Source of the DNA: Candidatus Baltobacteraceae bacterium
GTDB taxonomy: Bacteria > Vulcanimicrobiota > Vulcanimicrobiia > Vulcanimicrobiales > Vulcanimicrobiaceae
Length of the DNA: 64,000 nucleotides
Direction: 5' to 3'
NCBI GenBank assembly: GCA_036488875.1
Contig: DASXGW010000004.1
Location: 310,001-374,000 of the forward strand
The notes under the pieces are model-generated. The model worked only from the letters and a program-made list of their open reading frames with translations, made no database searches and was not told where the DNA came from. How positions within the stretch are numbered: position 1 is the first letter of the stretch; every line of letters begins with the position of its first letter. Of this stretch, positions 44,010-52,467 are shown piece after piece. A program made the position numbers and the translations under genes.

Positions 44010-44858
44010 CTACTTCGGCAGGGCCGTGGGCGGTGCAGGCATTGCCTGGCGGTAATCTTCGGCTAGCGGTTCGGGCGGGTCGGGCATTTCGTAATCGAGG
44101 TTTGCCCGACGCGCCATACAGGCGTAGAACAGATCACCGTCAACCGTGTACGCTTCGCCGGGAGCACGTTGTGCATAATGGACTTCGAGAAGATCGTCGT
44201 CGCCAGGTTCAAGCTCTTGAAGTAGTGAGTCGTCCGCGACCTCGACCGTATTCCGTGACCCAATGAAGACGAAGCGTAGCGAGGTTACGATGACGAGGCC
44301 GGTGTCCACCGGCACGCTGTTAAAAACGTTCGTCGCGGTTCCCGTGGTCTTTCGACTGGCGATGCTTGCACCGATGACCGCGCCGGCTGGACCGGCGACG
44401 AGATCGCCCACGACGGCGGCGCCAAAACCATTTGGTGTCGTCGTCTTCGTGTCGATATCTTGATGTGTCCAGCGTTCCTCGAGGCGAAAGCCCGGCTCGG
44501 CATAGTACACGGTTTCTCGTGGCTTGAGCCGTAATGGGGTCTCCAGAACGGTGTTTGGGTCGCACCGTTCGAGAATCCATTCCCAGCGACGTTGCGCGGT
44601 ATCGTAGGCTTGTAGCGTGTTGCGCACTGCCTGCGGGTCGCTTCCGCCTGCGCGATAGGCGAGCATGGCCGCGATACCGCCGCCGAAGAGGAACAACATG
44701 GTAATGCCCTCACCGGTCGCGTCATTGAAGAAAACGTTGCTAACGAGGACGAGAAAGGCAATGGCGCTTATCCCTGCGGGGAACATCCAAAGTTTCGAAC
44801 GTTGGTCGTGCGCGATCTCGGAACGCATTTGAGCGACTTGTTGCGCGGTCAATCGCAT
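44010..44858 (-). CDS. Membrane protein with glycine-zipper-like region, unknown
   Basis: A 282-residue protein with two N-terminal spans (about residues 25-42 and 50-68). Between residues 145 and 165 a Gly/Ala-rich stretch, GAAVVGDLVAGPAGAVIGASI, resembles a glycine zipper. The C-terminal half looks like a soluble PH-like beta domain (DTGLVIVTSLRFVFIGSRNTVEVADDSLLQELE), a pattern seen in membrane-linked PH-like domains. No family named with confidence. Composition is less GC-rich than nearby genes. It probably forms a two-gene unit with the next gene. Confidence 0.6.
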   Translation of the reverse strand: MRLTAQQVAQMRSEIAHDQRSKLWMFPAGISAIAFLVLVSNVFFNDATGEGITMLFLFGGGIAAMLAYRAGGSDPQAVRNTLQAYDTAQRRWEWILERCDPNTVLETPLRLKPRETVYYAEPGFRLEERWTHQDIDTKTTTPNGFGAAVVGDLVAGPAGAVIGASIASRKTTGTATNVFNSVPVDTGLVIVTSLRFVFIGSRNTVEVADDSLLQELEPGDDDLLEVHYAQRAPGEAYTVDGDLFYACMARRANLDYEMPDPPEPLAEDYRQAMPAPPTALPK

Positions 44859-45013
44859 AGGTCGAAGCCCGTCCTTCGGATAGGCGCGGTGGGCTCTCTA
44901 CGTTCGCCGTTCGATGTGCGGCTTCCGGTTTGTCGCGCGGGACTTACGGCCTACGGCGCGTGCTATCACGGCGGCTTCGGTGCTACCCCGGAGCCTAGAG
45001 TGACGTCATGCGA

Positions 45014-45229
45014 TTAGAATACGTCCCCCGGCGGGTTGTTCGACCAAATGCTATGCGAGTGCGTGTGTTGATCTAGCATCCGATTGGAGTTGTGGCCGGT
45101 GACTTCTTGGATGGCGTGGTCGTTGACGCCCTTATCGCGAAGCGTAGCGACGAGGCCTGCGCGGCTGCAGGCGAATAAGAAGACGAGCCCGAGCCAAACC
45201 GCGCGCTTTACGAGGCGCGGTTCGGAATT
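45014..45229 (-). pseudogene. Tyrosine-recombinase (integrase) C-terminal relic
   Basis: Directly after the aceF stop, and in the same frame, the minus strand encodes SRAGLVATLRDKGVNDHA, IQEVTGHNSNRMLDQHTHSH and a terminal PPGDVF. This matches the end of phage-type integrases (R-T-x-x-A-T-L-L-x-x-x-G-V ... I-Q-x-x-x-G-H-x-S). The catalytic tyrosine position is lost, and the upstream domains and the H-x-x-R box are missing. No tRNA or att repeat is visible nearby. From 44859 to 45013 I see no gene. Confidence 0.5.
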
Positions 45230-46921
45230 CTAGAGCGCGACCCTCCGGAAGTCCGCCAAAAGTCCCGCTACGAAGGTGAGAAAGCGCGCGGCGCCGGCGC
45301 CGTCGACGACGCGATGATCGTAGCTGACGCTGATCGGGAGCATCAAACGCGGGACGAATGTTTTTCCGTCCCACACCGGCTTCGTCGACGAACGAACGGC
45401 TCCGAGAATCGCGACTTCGGGCGCGTTGACGATTTGCGTGAACGCGGTGCCGCCGATCCCGCCGATCGACGAAATGGTAAACGTGCCGCCCTGCATATCG
45501 CCCATGCCGAGCTTGCCTTCGCGCGCTTTCCCCGCGAGCGCGGCGCTCTCGGCCGCAATCTCCAGCAAGCCTTTGCGGTCGGCGTTCTTGAGCACGGGCA
45601 CGACGAGCCCGTTGGGCGTGTCGGCGGCAAAGCCGATGTTGTAATACCGCTTGTAGACGAGCTCGTCGCCGTCGAGCGACGCGTTGAACTCGGGGAACCG
45701 CTGCAGCGCGGCGACGCACGCCTTCACCAAAAACGCCAGCATCGTAAGCTTCGGTCCGCTGCGTTTGGATTGCTCGGCGTTGACTTCGTTGCGGAACGCT
45801 TCCAAATCGGTGATGTCGGCTTCGTCTTGATTGGTGATGTGCGGAATCTGCAGCCAGTTGCGGTGCAAGTTTGGCCCCGAAATCTTCTTGAGGCGCGGCA
45901 GCGGCTTGCGCTCGATCTCGCCGTACTGCGCGAAGTCGACTTTCGGCCACGGCGGAAGTCCGGCGAACGTGGTGCCGCCACTCGGTGCGCCGCCGCCCTT
46001 TAGCGCGTCTTTGACATAGTTTTGAACGTCGTCGCGCGTGACGCGGCCATGCGGTCCCGAACCTTTGAGCTGCTGCAGCTGGACGCCGAGCTCGCGCGCG
46101 AACCGCCGAATCGCCGGACTCGCGTGAACGACAGCGCCGCTTTCACGCTGGGTTTCGCTTTTGTCATCCTGAGCGTAGCGAGCGTCAGCGAGCGAAGTCG
46201 AAGGGTGGGCGATAGCACTGTCATCCTGAGCGTAGCGAGCGTCAGCGAGCGAAGTCGAAGGGCGGGCGTCACTAACCTCTGCCGTGCTGCTCACCGTCGC
46301 AATCACGCTGCCTTGCGAAACTTTGTCGCCGGGCTTGACTTTGACGTCGACGATCGTACCGCTCGCGGAAGCGGGAACTTCCATAGAGGCTTTTTCACTC
46401 TCGAGAACGACCAGCGGCGCTTCTTTCACGATCGCATCGCCGGGTTTGACGAGCACGTCGACCACCGGAACGTCTTTGAAATCGCCGATGTCGGGGACTT
46501 TCAGTTCGACGGTTTGCGCGGTGCCCGGCGCTGGATGCGCCTGCCCTTCGACTTTGCGCCCTTCGGGCGCTACGCTCAGGATGACATCGGCGGCGGGTGA
46601 TTCACTCTTTGCGGCGGGTGATTCACTCTTTGCGGAGGGTGATTCACTCTTTGCAGCAGGTGCCTCACTCTTTGTGCTAGCGCCGTCGCCTTGCAGCGTT
46701 ACAATTACCGAGCCCTCCGAGACTTTGTCGCCGGGTTTGACTTTGACGTCGGCGACGGTGCCCGAGGCGCTCGATGGAACTTCCATCGACGCCTTTTCGC
46801 TCTCGAGAACGACGAGCGGCGTCTCTTTGGCGATCGTATCGCCGGCTTTGACCAACACCTCGATGACCGGCACGTCCTTGAAGTCGCCGATGTCGGGAAC
46901 CCGTATATCGATCGTGCTCAT
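45230..46921 (-). CDS. aceF: Pyruvate dehydrogenase E2, dihydrolipoamide acetyltransferase
   Basis: A 563-residue E2. Two lipoyl domains (residues about 2-76 and 127-202) each show VVLESEKASMEVP with the lipoylated lysine. A peripheral-subunit-binding domain (about 262-300) has ASPAIRRFARELGV and GPHGRVTRDDV. The catalytic domain (about 330-563) ends with YDHRVVDGAGAARFL, the active-site histidine motif. It transfers acetyl groups to CoA. The linkers are unusual: they contain SESPAAK heptad copies (46591-46674) and three interspersed repeats read in frame. It starts two bases after aceE. No lpd gene (E3) is in the window. Confidence 0.93.
   Translation of the reverse strand: MSTIDIRVPDIGDFKDVPVIEVLVKAGDTIAKETPLVVLESEKASMEVPSSASGTVADVKVKPGDKVSEGSVIVTLQGDGASTKSEAPAAKSESPSAKSESPAAKSESPAADVILSVAPEGRKVEGQAHPAPGTAQTVELKVPDIGDFKDVPVVDVLVKPGDAIVKEAPLVVLESEKASMEVPASASGTIVDVKVKPGDKVSQGSVIATVSSTAEVSDARPSTSLADARYAQDDSAIAHPSTSLADARYAQDDKSETQRESGAVVHASPAIRRFARELGVQLQQLKGSGPHGRVTRDDVQNYVKDALKGGGAPSGGTTFAGLPPWPKVDFAQYGEIERKPLPRLKKISGPNLHRNWLQIPHITNQDEADITDLEAFRNEVNAEQSKRSGPKLTMLAFLVKACVAALQRFPEFNASLDGDELVYKRYYNIGFAADTPNGLVVPVLKNADRKGLLEIAAESAALAGKAREGKLGMGDMQGGTFTISSIGGIGGTAFTQIVNAPEVAILGAVRSSTKPVWDGKTFVPRLMLPISVSYDHRVVDGAGAARFLTFVAGLLADFRRVAL
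46163..46209 (+). repeat. Interspersed repeat copy A, in frame within aceF
   Basis: A 47-base element beginning GTCATCCTGAGCGTAGCGAG and ending GAAGTCGAAGGGTGGG. It encodes PSTSLADARYAQDD on the aceF strand, in the linker between the second lipoyl domain and the subunit-binding domain. It is a direct repeat of copy B, 57 bases away. Confidence 0.85.
46220..46266 (+). repeat. Interspersed repeat copy B, in frame within aceF
   Basis: Identical to copy A apart from one base in the terminal GGGYGGG. The period from copy A to copy B is 57 bases (19 codons), which keeps the frame. Together they encode two PSTSLADARYAQDD units. Confidence 0.85.
46541..46586 (-). repeat. Interspersed repeat copy C, opposite orientation, in frame within aceF
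   Basis: On the minus strand this reads GTCATCCTGAGCGTAGCGCC and later GTCGAAGGGCAG, the same outer arms as copies A and B with a different centre. It encodes VILSVAPEGRKVEGQ in the linker between the two lipoyl domains, in a different translation frame from copies A and B. Confidence 0.75.
46591..46674 (-). repeat. 21-bp tandem repeats encoding SESPAAK
   Basis: Three to four head-to-tail 21-base units (GATTCACTCTTTGCGGCGGGT type on the plus strand, written here by its first bases) encode SESPAAK / SESPSAK in the linker after the first lipoyl domain. Ala/Pro/charged linkers are normal in E2 proteins; near-identical DNA units show recent expansion. Confidence 0.8.
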
Positions 46922-46923
46922 CG

Positions 46924-49587
46924 TTACACCGTAATCGGATTCGGCTTATTCGGATCGACGTTGTATTTCTTGATCGCCTTGGTCACGGTCGCCGCGGGAA
47001 TCGTGCCTTCGTCGGCAAGCGCCTTGAGCGCACTCAACACGACGAAGTGACGGTTTACCTCGAAGAACTCACGCAGCCGGCGCCGGAAGTCGCTGCGACC
47101 GTAGCCGTCGGTTCCCAGCGTCACGTAGCGCCGCCCGACGAACGGGTGAATCTGTTCGGCGAACGTGCGGATGTAGTCGGTCGCGGCGATGCCGGGACCC
47201 TTGCGCCCCTTCAAACACGAAGCGACGAACGACAACCGTTCCGGCTCCTCGGGATGCAGAAGATTCCACCGCTGCGCTGCGACGCCGTCGCGCTGGAGCT
47301 CGTTGAAGCTCGTACAGCTCCACACGTCGGCGGCAACGTTCCACTCGCTCGCGAGGAGATCGGCAGCGTGCACGACCTCGCGCAAAATCGCGCCGGATCC
47401 GAAGAGCTGCACGTGCGGCGTCTTCGCATCGGCCGGACTTTCGCGCAGCAAGTACATCCCGCGTAAGATGCCCTCCTCGGCGCCGGCGGGCATCTCGGGA
47501 TGCGTGTAGTTCTCGTTGAGCAAGGTGATGTAGTAGTAGACGTCTTCTTGATCGGCCAGCATCCGCCGCAAGCCTTCGTGGATAATCACGGCGAGCTCGT
47601 AGCTATACGTCGGATCGTAGCTGCGGCAGTTGGGAATGAACGACGCCGCGACTTGACTCTGCCCGTCCTCGTGCTGCAGTCCCTCGCCATTGAGCGTGGT
47701 GCGGCCCGATGTCGCGCCCAGCAGGAAGCCGCGCGTACGGCTGTCGCCGGCGGCCCACGCCAGGTCGCCGATGCGCTGAAAACCGAACATCGAGTAGAAG
47801 ATATAGAACGGAATCATCGGCAGGTTGTGCGTCGAGTACGACGTCCCGCCGGCGATCCACGACGAAAACGCCCCCGCCTCGTTGATCCCTTCCTGCAGAA
47901 TCTGCCCGAGCTTGTCCTCGCGATACCACATCAGCTGTTCGGCGTCTTGCGGATGGTAGAGCTGCCCGACCGACGAGTAGATGCCCAGCTGGCGGAACAT
48001 GCCTTCCATGCCGAAGGTGCGCGATTCGTCGGCGACGATCGGCACGACGCGCGGTCCGATCGTGTGATCGCGCACGATCGTGTTGAGAATGCGCACGAAC
48101 GCCATCGTGGTCGAAATCTCGCGATCGCCGGTGCTCTTCATCTGCGGCTCGAACGCCGAGAGCTCCGGAACGGCAAGCGACTCGGATTTACGCCGCCGCT
48201 GCGGTACGTGGCCGAGCTCCGTGACACGATCGCGGAGATAGCGCATCTCCGGACCGTCTTCGGGCGGCTTGACGAACTCGAGCTTTTCGACCGTTTCGTC
48301 GGAGAGCGGAATCGAGAAGCGGTCGCGAAACGCGCGCATCGCCTCGTGATCCATCTTCTTGGCTTGGTGTGCGATGTTGCGCGCCTCGCCGGCTTCGCCC
48401 ATGCCGTAGCCCTTGATGGTCTTCGCGATAATGACCGTCGGCTGCCCGCGATGTTCGACCGCGGCTTTATAGGCAGCGTACACTTTGACCGGATCGTGGC
48501 CGCCGCGATTGAGCGCCCAGACTTGATCGTCGCTCCAGCTCGCAACTAAATCCCGTGTTTCGGGATAGCGGCCGAAGAACTCATCGCGAACGTATTTGCC
48601 GTCGCGCGACTTGAACGTTTGATAGTCGCCGTCGACGCACTCGTTCATGAGCTGCACCAAACGGCCGCTCGTGTCGGCCCGCAGGAGCGCGTCCCAGCGC
48701 GAACCCCAAATCACCTTGATGACGTTCCAGCCCGCGCCTTTGAAGACGCCTTCGAGCTCTTGAATGATCTTGCCGTTGCCGCGCACCGGACCGTCGAGGC
48801 GTTGCAAGTTGGCGTTGATCACCCAAATGAGATTGTCGAGATGTTCGCGACCCGCGAGCGAGATAGCGCCGAGCGACTCGGGCTCGTCCATCTCGCCGTC
48901 GCCATGGAACGCCCACACCTTTCGGTTTCCGGCATCGATCAAGCCGCGGTCGTGCAAGTAGCGCATGAAGCGCGCTTGATAGATCGACATGATGGGACCG
49001 AGTCCCATCGATACGGTCGGGAACTGCCAAAAATCGGGCATCAGCCACGGATGCGGATACGACGACAATCCGTGACCGCCGGCTTCCTGACGAAAATGGT
49101 CGAGCTGCTCTTCGGTGATGCGCCCTTCGAGAAACGCGCGCGCGTAGAAGCCCGGTGCCGAGTGGCCTTGCAAAAAGACGAGATCGCCGCCGAAACTCTC
49201 CGACGGTGCGCGGAAGAAATGGTTGAAACCGACGTCATAAAGCGTTGCCGCCGACGCAAAACTCGCGACGTGACCGCCGAGCTCCGAGCTGACCTTGTTC
49301 GAACGCACGACCGTCGCCACGGCGTTCCAGCGCACGTAATGACGTAGGCGCGCTTCGATCTCGCGGTCGCCGGGCATCGCCGGTTGACGCTCGACCGGGA
49401 TCGTGTTGACGTAGGGTGTCTCGAGTCCGAGCGAAACGTGCGCGCCGCCGCGCTGCGCTTCGTCGACCAGATGTCCGATGAGGTCGCGCGCGCGATCGGG
49501 GCCCTCGACGTGGAGGACGCCGCGCATCGCGTCGAGCCATTCACTGGTCTCTTGGGGATCGGGATCGGCGGCAAGTAGCGTCGTCAT
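46924..49587 (-). CDS. aceE: Pyruvate dehydrogenase E1, homodimeric type
   Basis: An 887-residue E1 of the single-chain type found in proteobacteria and actinobacteria. It decarboxylates pyruvate with thiamine diphosphate and passes acetyl to E2. The cofactor motif is FHGDGEMDEPESLGAISLAG with VINANLQRLDGPV; the N-terminal domain has GGHVASFASAATLYDVGFNHF with the catalytic histidines. The C-terminal domain ends VLSALKALADEGTIPAATV. aceF follows after two bases. Upstream lies an array of CCAATC/GATTGG half-sites. Thiamine for this enzyme may rely on thiC encoded 6 kb away. Confidence 0.95.
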   Translation of the reverse strand: MTTLLAADPDPQETSEWLDAMRGVLHVEGPDRARDLIGHLVDEAQRGGAHVSLGLETPYVNTIPVERQPAMPGDREIEARLRHYVRWNAVATVVRSNKVSSELGGHVASFASAATLYDVGFNHFFRAPSESFGGDLVFLQGHSAPGFYARAFLEGRITEEQLDHFRQEAGGHGLSSYPHPWLMPDFWQFPTVSMGLGPIMSIYQARFMRYLHDRGLIDAGNRKVWAFHGDGEMDEPESLGAISLAGREHLDNLIWVINANLQRLDGPVRGNGKIIQELEGVFKGAGWNVIKVIWGSRWDALLRADTSGRLVQLMNECVDGDYQTFKSRDGKYVRDEFFGRYPETRDLVASWSDDQVWALNRGGHDPVKVYAAYKAAVEHRGQPTVIIAKTIKGYGMGEAGEARNIAHQAKKMDHEAMRAFRDRFSIPLSDETVEKLEFVKPPEDGPEMRYLRDRVTELGHVPQRRRKSESLAVPELSAFEPQMKSTGDREISTTMAFVRILNTIVRDHTIGPRVVPIVADESRTFGMEGMFRQLGIYSSVGQLYHPQDAEQLMWYREDKLGQILQEGINEAGAFSSWIAGGTSYSTHNLPMIPFYIFYSMFGFQRIGDLAWAAGDSRTRGFLLGATSGRTTLNGEGLQHEDGQSQVAASFIPNCRSYDPTYSYELAVIIHEGLRRMLADQEDVYYYITLLNENYTHPEMPAGAEEGILRGMYLLRESPADAKTPHVQLFGSGAILREVVHAADLLASEWNVAADVWSCTSFNELQRDGVAAQRWNLLHPEEPERLSFVASCLKGRKGPGIAATDYIRTFAEQIHPFVGRRYVTLGTDGYGRSDFRRRLREFFEVNRHFVVLSALKALADEGTIPAATVTKAIKKYNVDPNKPNPITV

Positions 49588-49614
49588 AGTCCGACGACCA
49601 TTCCATCCTGCGGG

Positions 49615-49666
49615 CCAATCCCTTCTGATTGGATGGGTCCAATCGCTCGCCTGGTAGCCTCCAATC
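49615..49666. promoter_or_regulatory. Alternating CCAATC/GATTGG half-sites upstream of aceE
   Basis: CCAATC occurs at 49615, its reverse complement GATTGG at 49627, CCAATC again at 49639, and CCAATC at 49661. The first three alternate in orientation with an exact 12-base period, giving two overlapping palindromes with six-base spacers. The array covers most of the 79-base gap before aceE. ATTGG/CCAAT arms recall GntR-family (PdhR-like) operators, but no such regulator is in the window. Confidence 0.5.
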
Positions 49667-50533
49667 CTATGCGGTCATCGGTTCCTCGCGCAGCACCACG
49701 GCAATCGATACGAGCAGCACGACCGCGCCGGCGATCGCGATCGGCGCGACGCCTTCACCAAAAATGACGAGCGCCAGTGCCGCGGCCACGACCGGCTCGA
49801 GCAAAGTGGAAAACGCGACGGCGCTGGGCGTGAACCAGCGAAGGCTCGCGTTCATGGCGGTGTGGCCGAGCAACTGCGAAATCAGGGCCATGGCGGCGAT
49901 GCCGCCCCAAGCGGTCGCGGCGGCAAGCGGCGGCAACGGCTGACGGAATGCGGCCGCGACGACGATCAGCACGACGGCTGCCCAGCCGTAGGTGTGCGTC
50001 ACGATCGTGCGCGTGCCGAGATCGGCGCGCACCTCGCGCACCAAAATGAAGTACGCGGCAATCGCTATCCCGCCGGCCAGCGCGAGCAGCGCACCCGCGA
50101 CGTCGTGACCCGGGATCGGCGCTGCCGTGTGATTGAATCCGACGACCGCGTACACGCCGAGCGCTCCCGCGGCGAACGCTGCCAGGGCGCGGCGCGTGAG
50201 CGGACGATGCAAGATCACGGCGTCGTAGGTGGCCGTCCAAATCGGCGTCGTTGCAACGAGCAGCGTCGAGATCGCAACGCTGGTATATTGCAGCGACGCA
50301 ATCCACGTCGCGAAGTGCACGGCGAGCGCGACTCCGGCCGCCGCGAGTATCGCTGCGCGCCGCGGTGCTACGCGTAATGATGCCGGTGCGCCCAAGAAGG
50401 CGATCGCGAGCAGCACGATCGCGGCGATCGCCAACCGCGCGGCGGAGACCGCGAGCGGTCCGGCGCCCGACAGCGCGAAACGCGCGAAAATTGCCGCGGC
50501 GCCGACAGCGAGCTGTGCGGCGCCGAGAAGCAA
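49667..50533 (-). CDS. DMT-superfamily (EamA) transporter
   Basis: A 288-residue protein with ten hydrophobic spans arranged as two EamA repeats. Features include GAAAIFARFALSGAGPLAVSAARLAIAA in repeat 1, and GHTAMNASLRWFTPSAVAFSTLLEPVVAAALALVIFGE in repeat 2, the latter being the usual helix 8-9 signature. Members export amino acids, nucleobases or other metabolites; substrate unknown. It starts 25 bases after the FecR-domain gene stop and lies upstream of aceE with the half-site array between, so aceE probably has its own promoter. Confidence 0.9.
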   Translation of the reverse strand: MLLGAAQLAVGAAAIFARFALSGAGPLAVSAARLAIAAIVLLAIAFLGAPASLRVAPRRAAILAAAGVALAVHFATWIASLQYTSVAISTLLVATTPIWTATYDAVILHRPLTRRALAAFAAGALGVYAVVGFNHTAAPIPGHDVAGALLALAGGIAIAAYFILVREVRADLGTRTIVTHTYGWAAVVLIVVAAAFRQPLPPLAAATAWGGIAAMALISQLLGHTAMNASLRWFTPSAVAFSTLLEPVVAAALALVIFGEGVAPIAIAGAVVLLVSIAVVLREEPMTA

Positions 50534-50558
50534 GACCGGCGTTAGTTTACGCGTGGGT

Positions 50559-52241
50559 TTACGGCGGGCCGGGCATCGGCGGCGGCGTCGGCATGCCGGG
50601 CAGACGCCCGGGCATGGTCACCGGCGGTTGCGGACCAATCGGATGCGGTTGCGGCTGCGGCGGCCGCACGACCGGATTCGTCACTCGAGCCGGCGGCGGC
50701 GTGCACGTGGGATTCGCGGCGGGACTCAACTTGTTGGGCGCCATGACGATTGCGGGATCCATGTGGTGCCGCGCGTCTCGATCGCGGCCGCCGGTCGTCT
50801 CGCCGATGCAAATCGGAATGCTCGTCGGCGTCGGCGACGGTGCGGTTGCGGTGACCGTTACGCTCACCGGCGACGTGTGTCCCAGGCCATCGCTCACCGC
50901 GATCGTCGCGTTGCCGTTCGCGATCGACGTTACCGTAAACTGTCCGGCCGCCGACGATGAGGACGATCCCGGCGACGTGATCTTGGCGACGGCCGGGTTG
51001 CTGCTTTTTGCCGTAAAGCCGCCGGTGTAATAGGTCTCCGTCGCGGTGAAGTTCTGCTTTTGATTCAACGTCGTGAACGTCGGCAACGAACTCGGAACGA
51101 CGATTTTGTTCGCTTGCACCGATACGGGGATGCTTGACGTCACGCCGGAGCCTCCCGTGACGGTAATCGTTGCGTTACCGTTGCTCTTCGGCGTCACCGT
51201 AAAGGTGCCGGTCGATTTCGGCGTAAGCGCGAGAGCGGCGGTCGCCGTCGCGTTTACGGTTGCGACCGACGGTTGATCGCTCGATGCGTGGAACGCGCCC
51301 GCGAATCCGCTTTGCGACACCGTAAAACTCTGCGGTCCCGTGCCCGGGGTAAACGCCAGCGAGGAGACGCTGATGTGTACGTTCGCCGGCGACGGTGAAG
51401 GCTCGGATTTCCCGCCGCCGCTAACGCCGACGACGACGCCGCCGACGGCGGCGACGCCGGCCGCTACGGCAGCGATTGCGGGAATGCCGCCGCTCGACGC
51501 GGCAGCTGCGGAAGCGGCCGCGGCGCCGACGGCCGCGCTATTCGACACCGCGCCGAACTCGCTGAAGTTGCTCATCGTCGATTGCGACGTGGACGTCACC
51601 GACGCCGACGAAGACGATGACGAAGCTCCGGCGGAAGCGCCCGCCACGATGGCGGCGCCGACGATGCCGACCGACAGCGTTTGACCGGCGCTGAGCTTGT
51701 ACACTTTTCCGTTGTTGAGCGTCACTTCGACCGGAAGATTCGGATCGGTCACCTCATACACGTTGACTTGCAGCGCGCCCGGCTGCGGTGCCCAGATGTC
51801 GCCTTCGGTTCCACGCACCGCGATCTGTCCGGTGTTCGTTTGGAACGTGTAGTTCGCTTTGGCGCCGCCGGGGTGTTTCACGGCGAAGCGAAGCTTACCA
51901 CTTAAGATGATGAAACTCGCCGTGGTGAGGTTCGGCTGCTGATCGAAGGCCTTCATTTGCACGCGCGTGCTCTGACCGACGAGGATTTGCGTGCTGTCGG
52001 GAAGCTGAATCGCGCCTTGCGACGCGACACCGTTGACGACGCCGCCGGTGACGGCGTAGTCGTTGTTGGCGATGGCGATGCTGGCGTTGACGGCGACCGG
52101 CTGCGAAGCCGTGCCGGGTCCTTGATCTACCGATACGGTGCCGCGTACGTTCGACAGCGTCTTATCAGCCGCGGCACTCGACGGTACGACCGTCGAGAGG
52201 CAAACGGCTAAGACGAGCACGACAGAGGCTGGGGCCTTCAT
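50559..52241 (-). CDS. Exported FecR-domain protein with Ig-like (BIG2) repeats
   Basis: A 560-residue exported protein. A signal peptide (MKAPASVVLVLAVCLSTVVPSSAAA) follows a strong AGGAG. A FecR domain at about residues 60-170 contains TQILVGQSTRVQM and GQIAVRGTEGDIW. A Ser/Ala-rich hydrophobic region at about residues 195-275 may cross a membrane. Two Ig-like BIG2-type domains follow (about 285-380 and 385-470, each with a NGNATI(T/A)V strand), then a Pro-rich tail. FecR domains outside sigma-factor systems often bind surface partners. No sigma factor is adjacent. Divergent from the large lipoprotein. Confidence 0.78.
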   Translation of the reverse strand: MKAPASVVLVLAVCLSTVVPSSAAADKTLSNVRGTVSVDQGPGTASQPVAVNASIAIANNDYAVTGGVVNGVASQGAIQLPDSTQILVGQSTRVQMKAFDQQPNLTTASFIILSGKLRFAVKHPGGAKANYTFQTNTGQIAVRGTEGDIWAPQPGALQVNVYEVTDPNLPVEVTLNNGKVYKLSAGQTLSVGIVGAAIVAGASAGASSSSSSASVTSTSQSTMSNFSEFGAVSNSAAVGAAAASAAAASSGGIPAIAAVAAGVAAVGGVVVGVSGGGKSEPSPSPANVHISVSSLAFTPGTGPQSFTVSQSGFAGAFHASSDQPSVATVNATATAALALTPKSTGTFTVTPKSNGNATITVTGGSGVTSSIPVSVQANKIVVPSSLPTFTTLNQKQNFTATETYYTGGFTAKSSNPAVAKITSPGSSSSSAAGQFTVTSIANGNATIAVSDGLGHTSPVSVTVTATAPSPTPTSIPICIGETTGGRDRDARHHMDPAIVMAPNKLSPAANPTCTPPPARVTNPVVRPPQPQPHPIGPQPPVTMPGRLPGMPTPPPMPGPP

Positions 52242-52291
52242 AGCGTCTCTCTCCTTCGTGCGGCAGCCGCCGCTCGGTGTCCGAAGCGTTC

Positions 52292-52320
52292 TTTATAGCA
52301 TGCTGCCGTTCCCTCGGCAA
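52292..52320 (-). promoter_or_regulatory. Promoter of the FecR-domain gene
   Basis: On the minus strand TTGCCG (52315-52320) and TATAAA (52292-52297) are separated by exactly 17 bases. The start would be near 52285, giving a leader of about 44 bases with AGGAG before the ATG at 52241. The -35 and spacer lie in a repeated block whose second copy (52431-52457) lacks the -10. Confidence 0.6.
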
Positions 52321-52404
52321 CGAAGTCTTGGACGCTCCCTGGACGCACCGCCTCTAGGATGGAGATGAGGAACGGGCTCCGGCAGCCGGCGTATCGTCTC
52401 GGTA

Positions 52405-52428
52405 AAGACGCGTCGTTCGACGCGTCTT
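52405..52428. repeat. Perfect 11-bp inverted repeat between divergent genes
   Basis: AAGACGCGTCG (52405-52415) and CGACGCGTCTT (52418-52428) pair exactly with two bases between. It lies 40 bases before the lipoprotein start. It may be an operator or a leader hairpin. The rest of the 226-base gap holds the duplicated block described in the findings. Confidence 0.75.
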
Positions 52429-52467
52429 CGAGCATGCGGCCGTTCTCTCGGTAAAGAAGAGGTGTGG

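Noticed and set aside
45014-45232. Stop-codon readthrough from aceF (TAG) into the in-frame segment behind it
   Set aside because: The segment looks like an integrase end, not an E2 extension, and E2 ends naturally at its catalytic domain.
46163-46266. CRISPR-like direct repeats
   Set aside because: Only two units, 57-base period, inside a coding frame, with related copies scattered elsewhere in both orientations.
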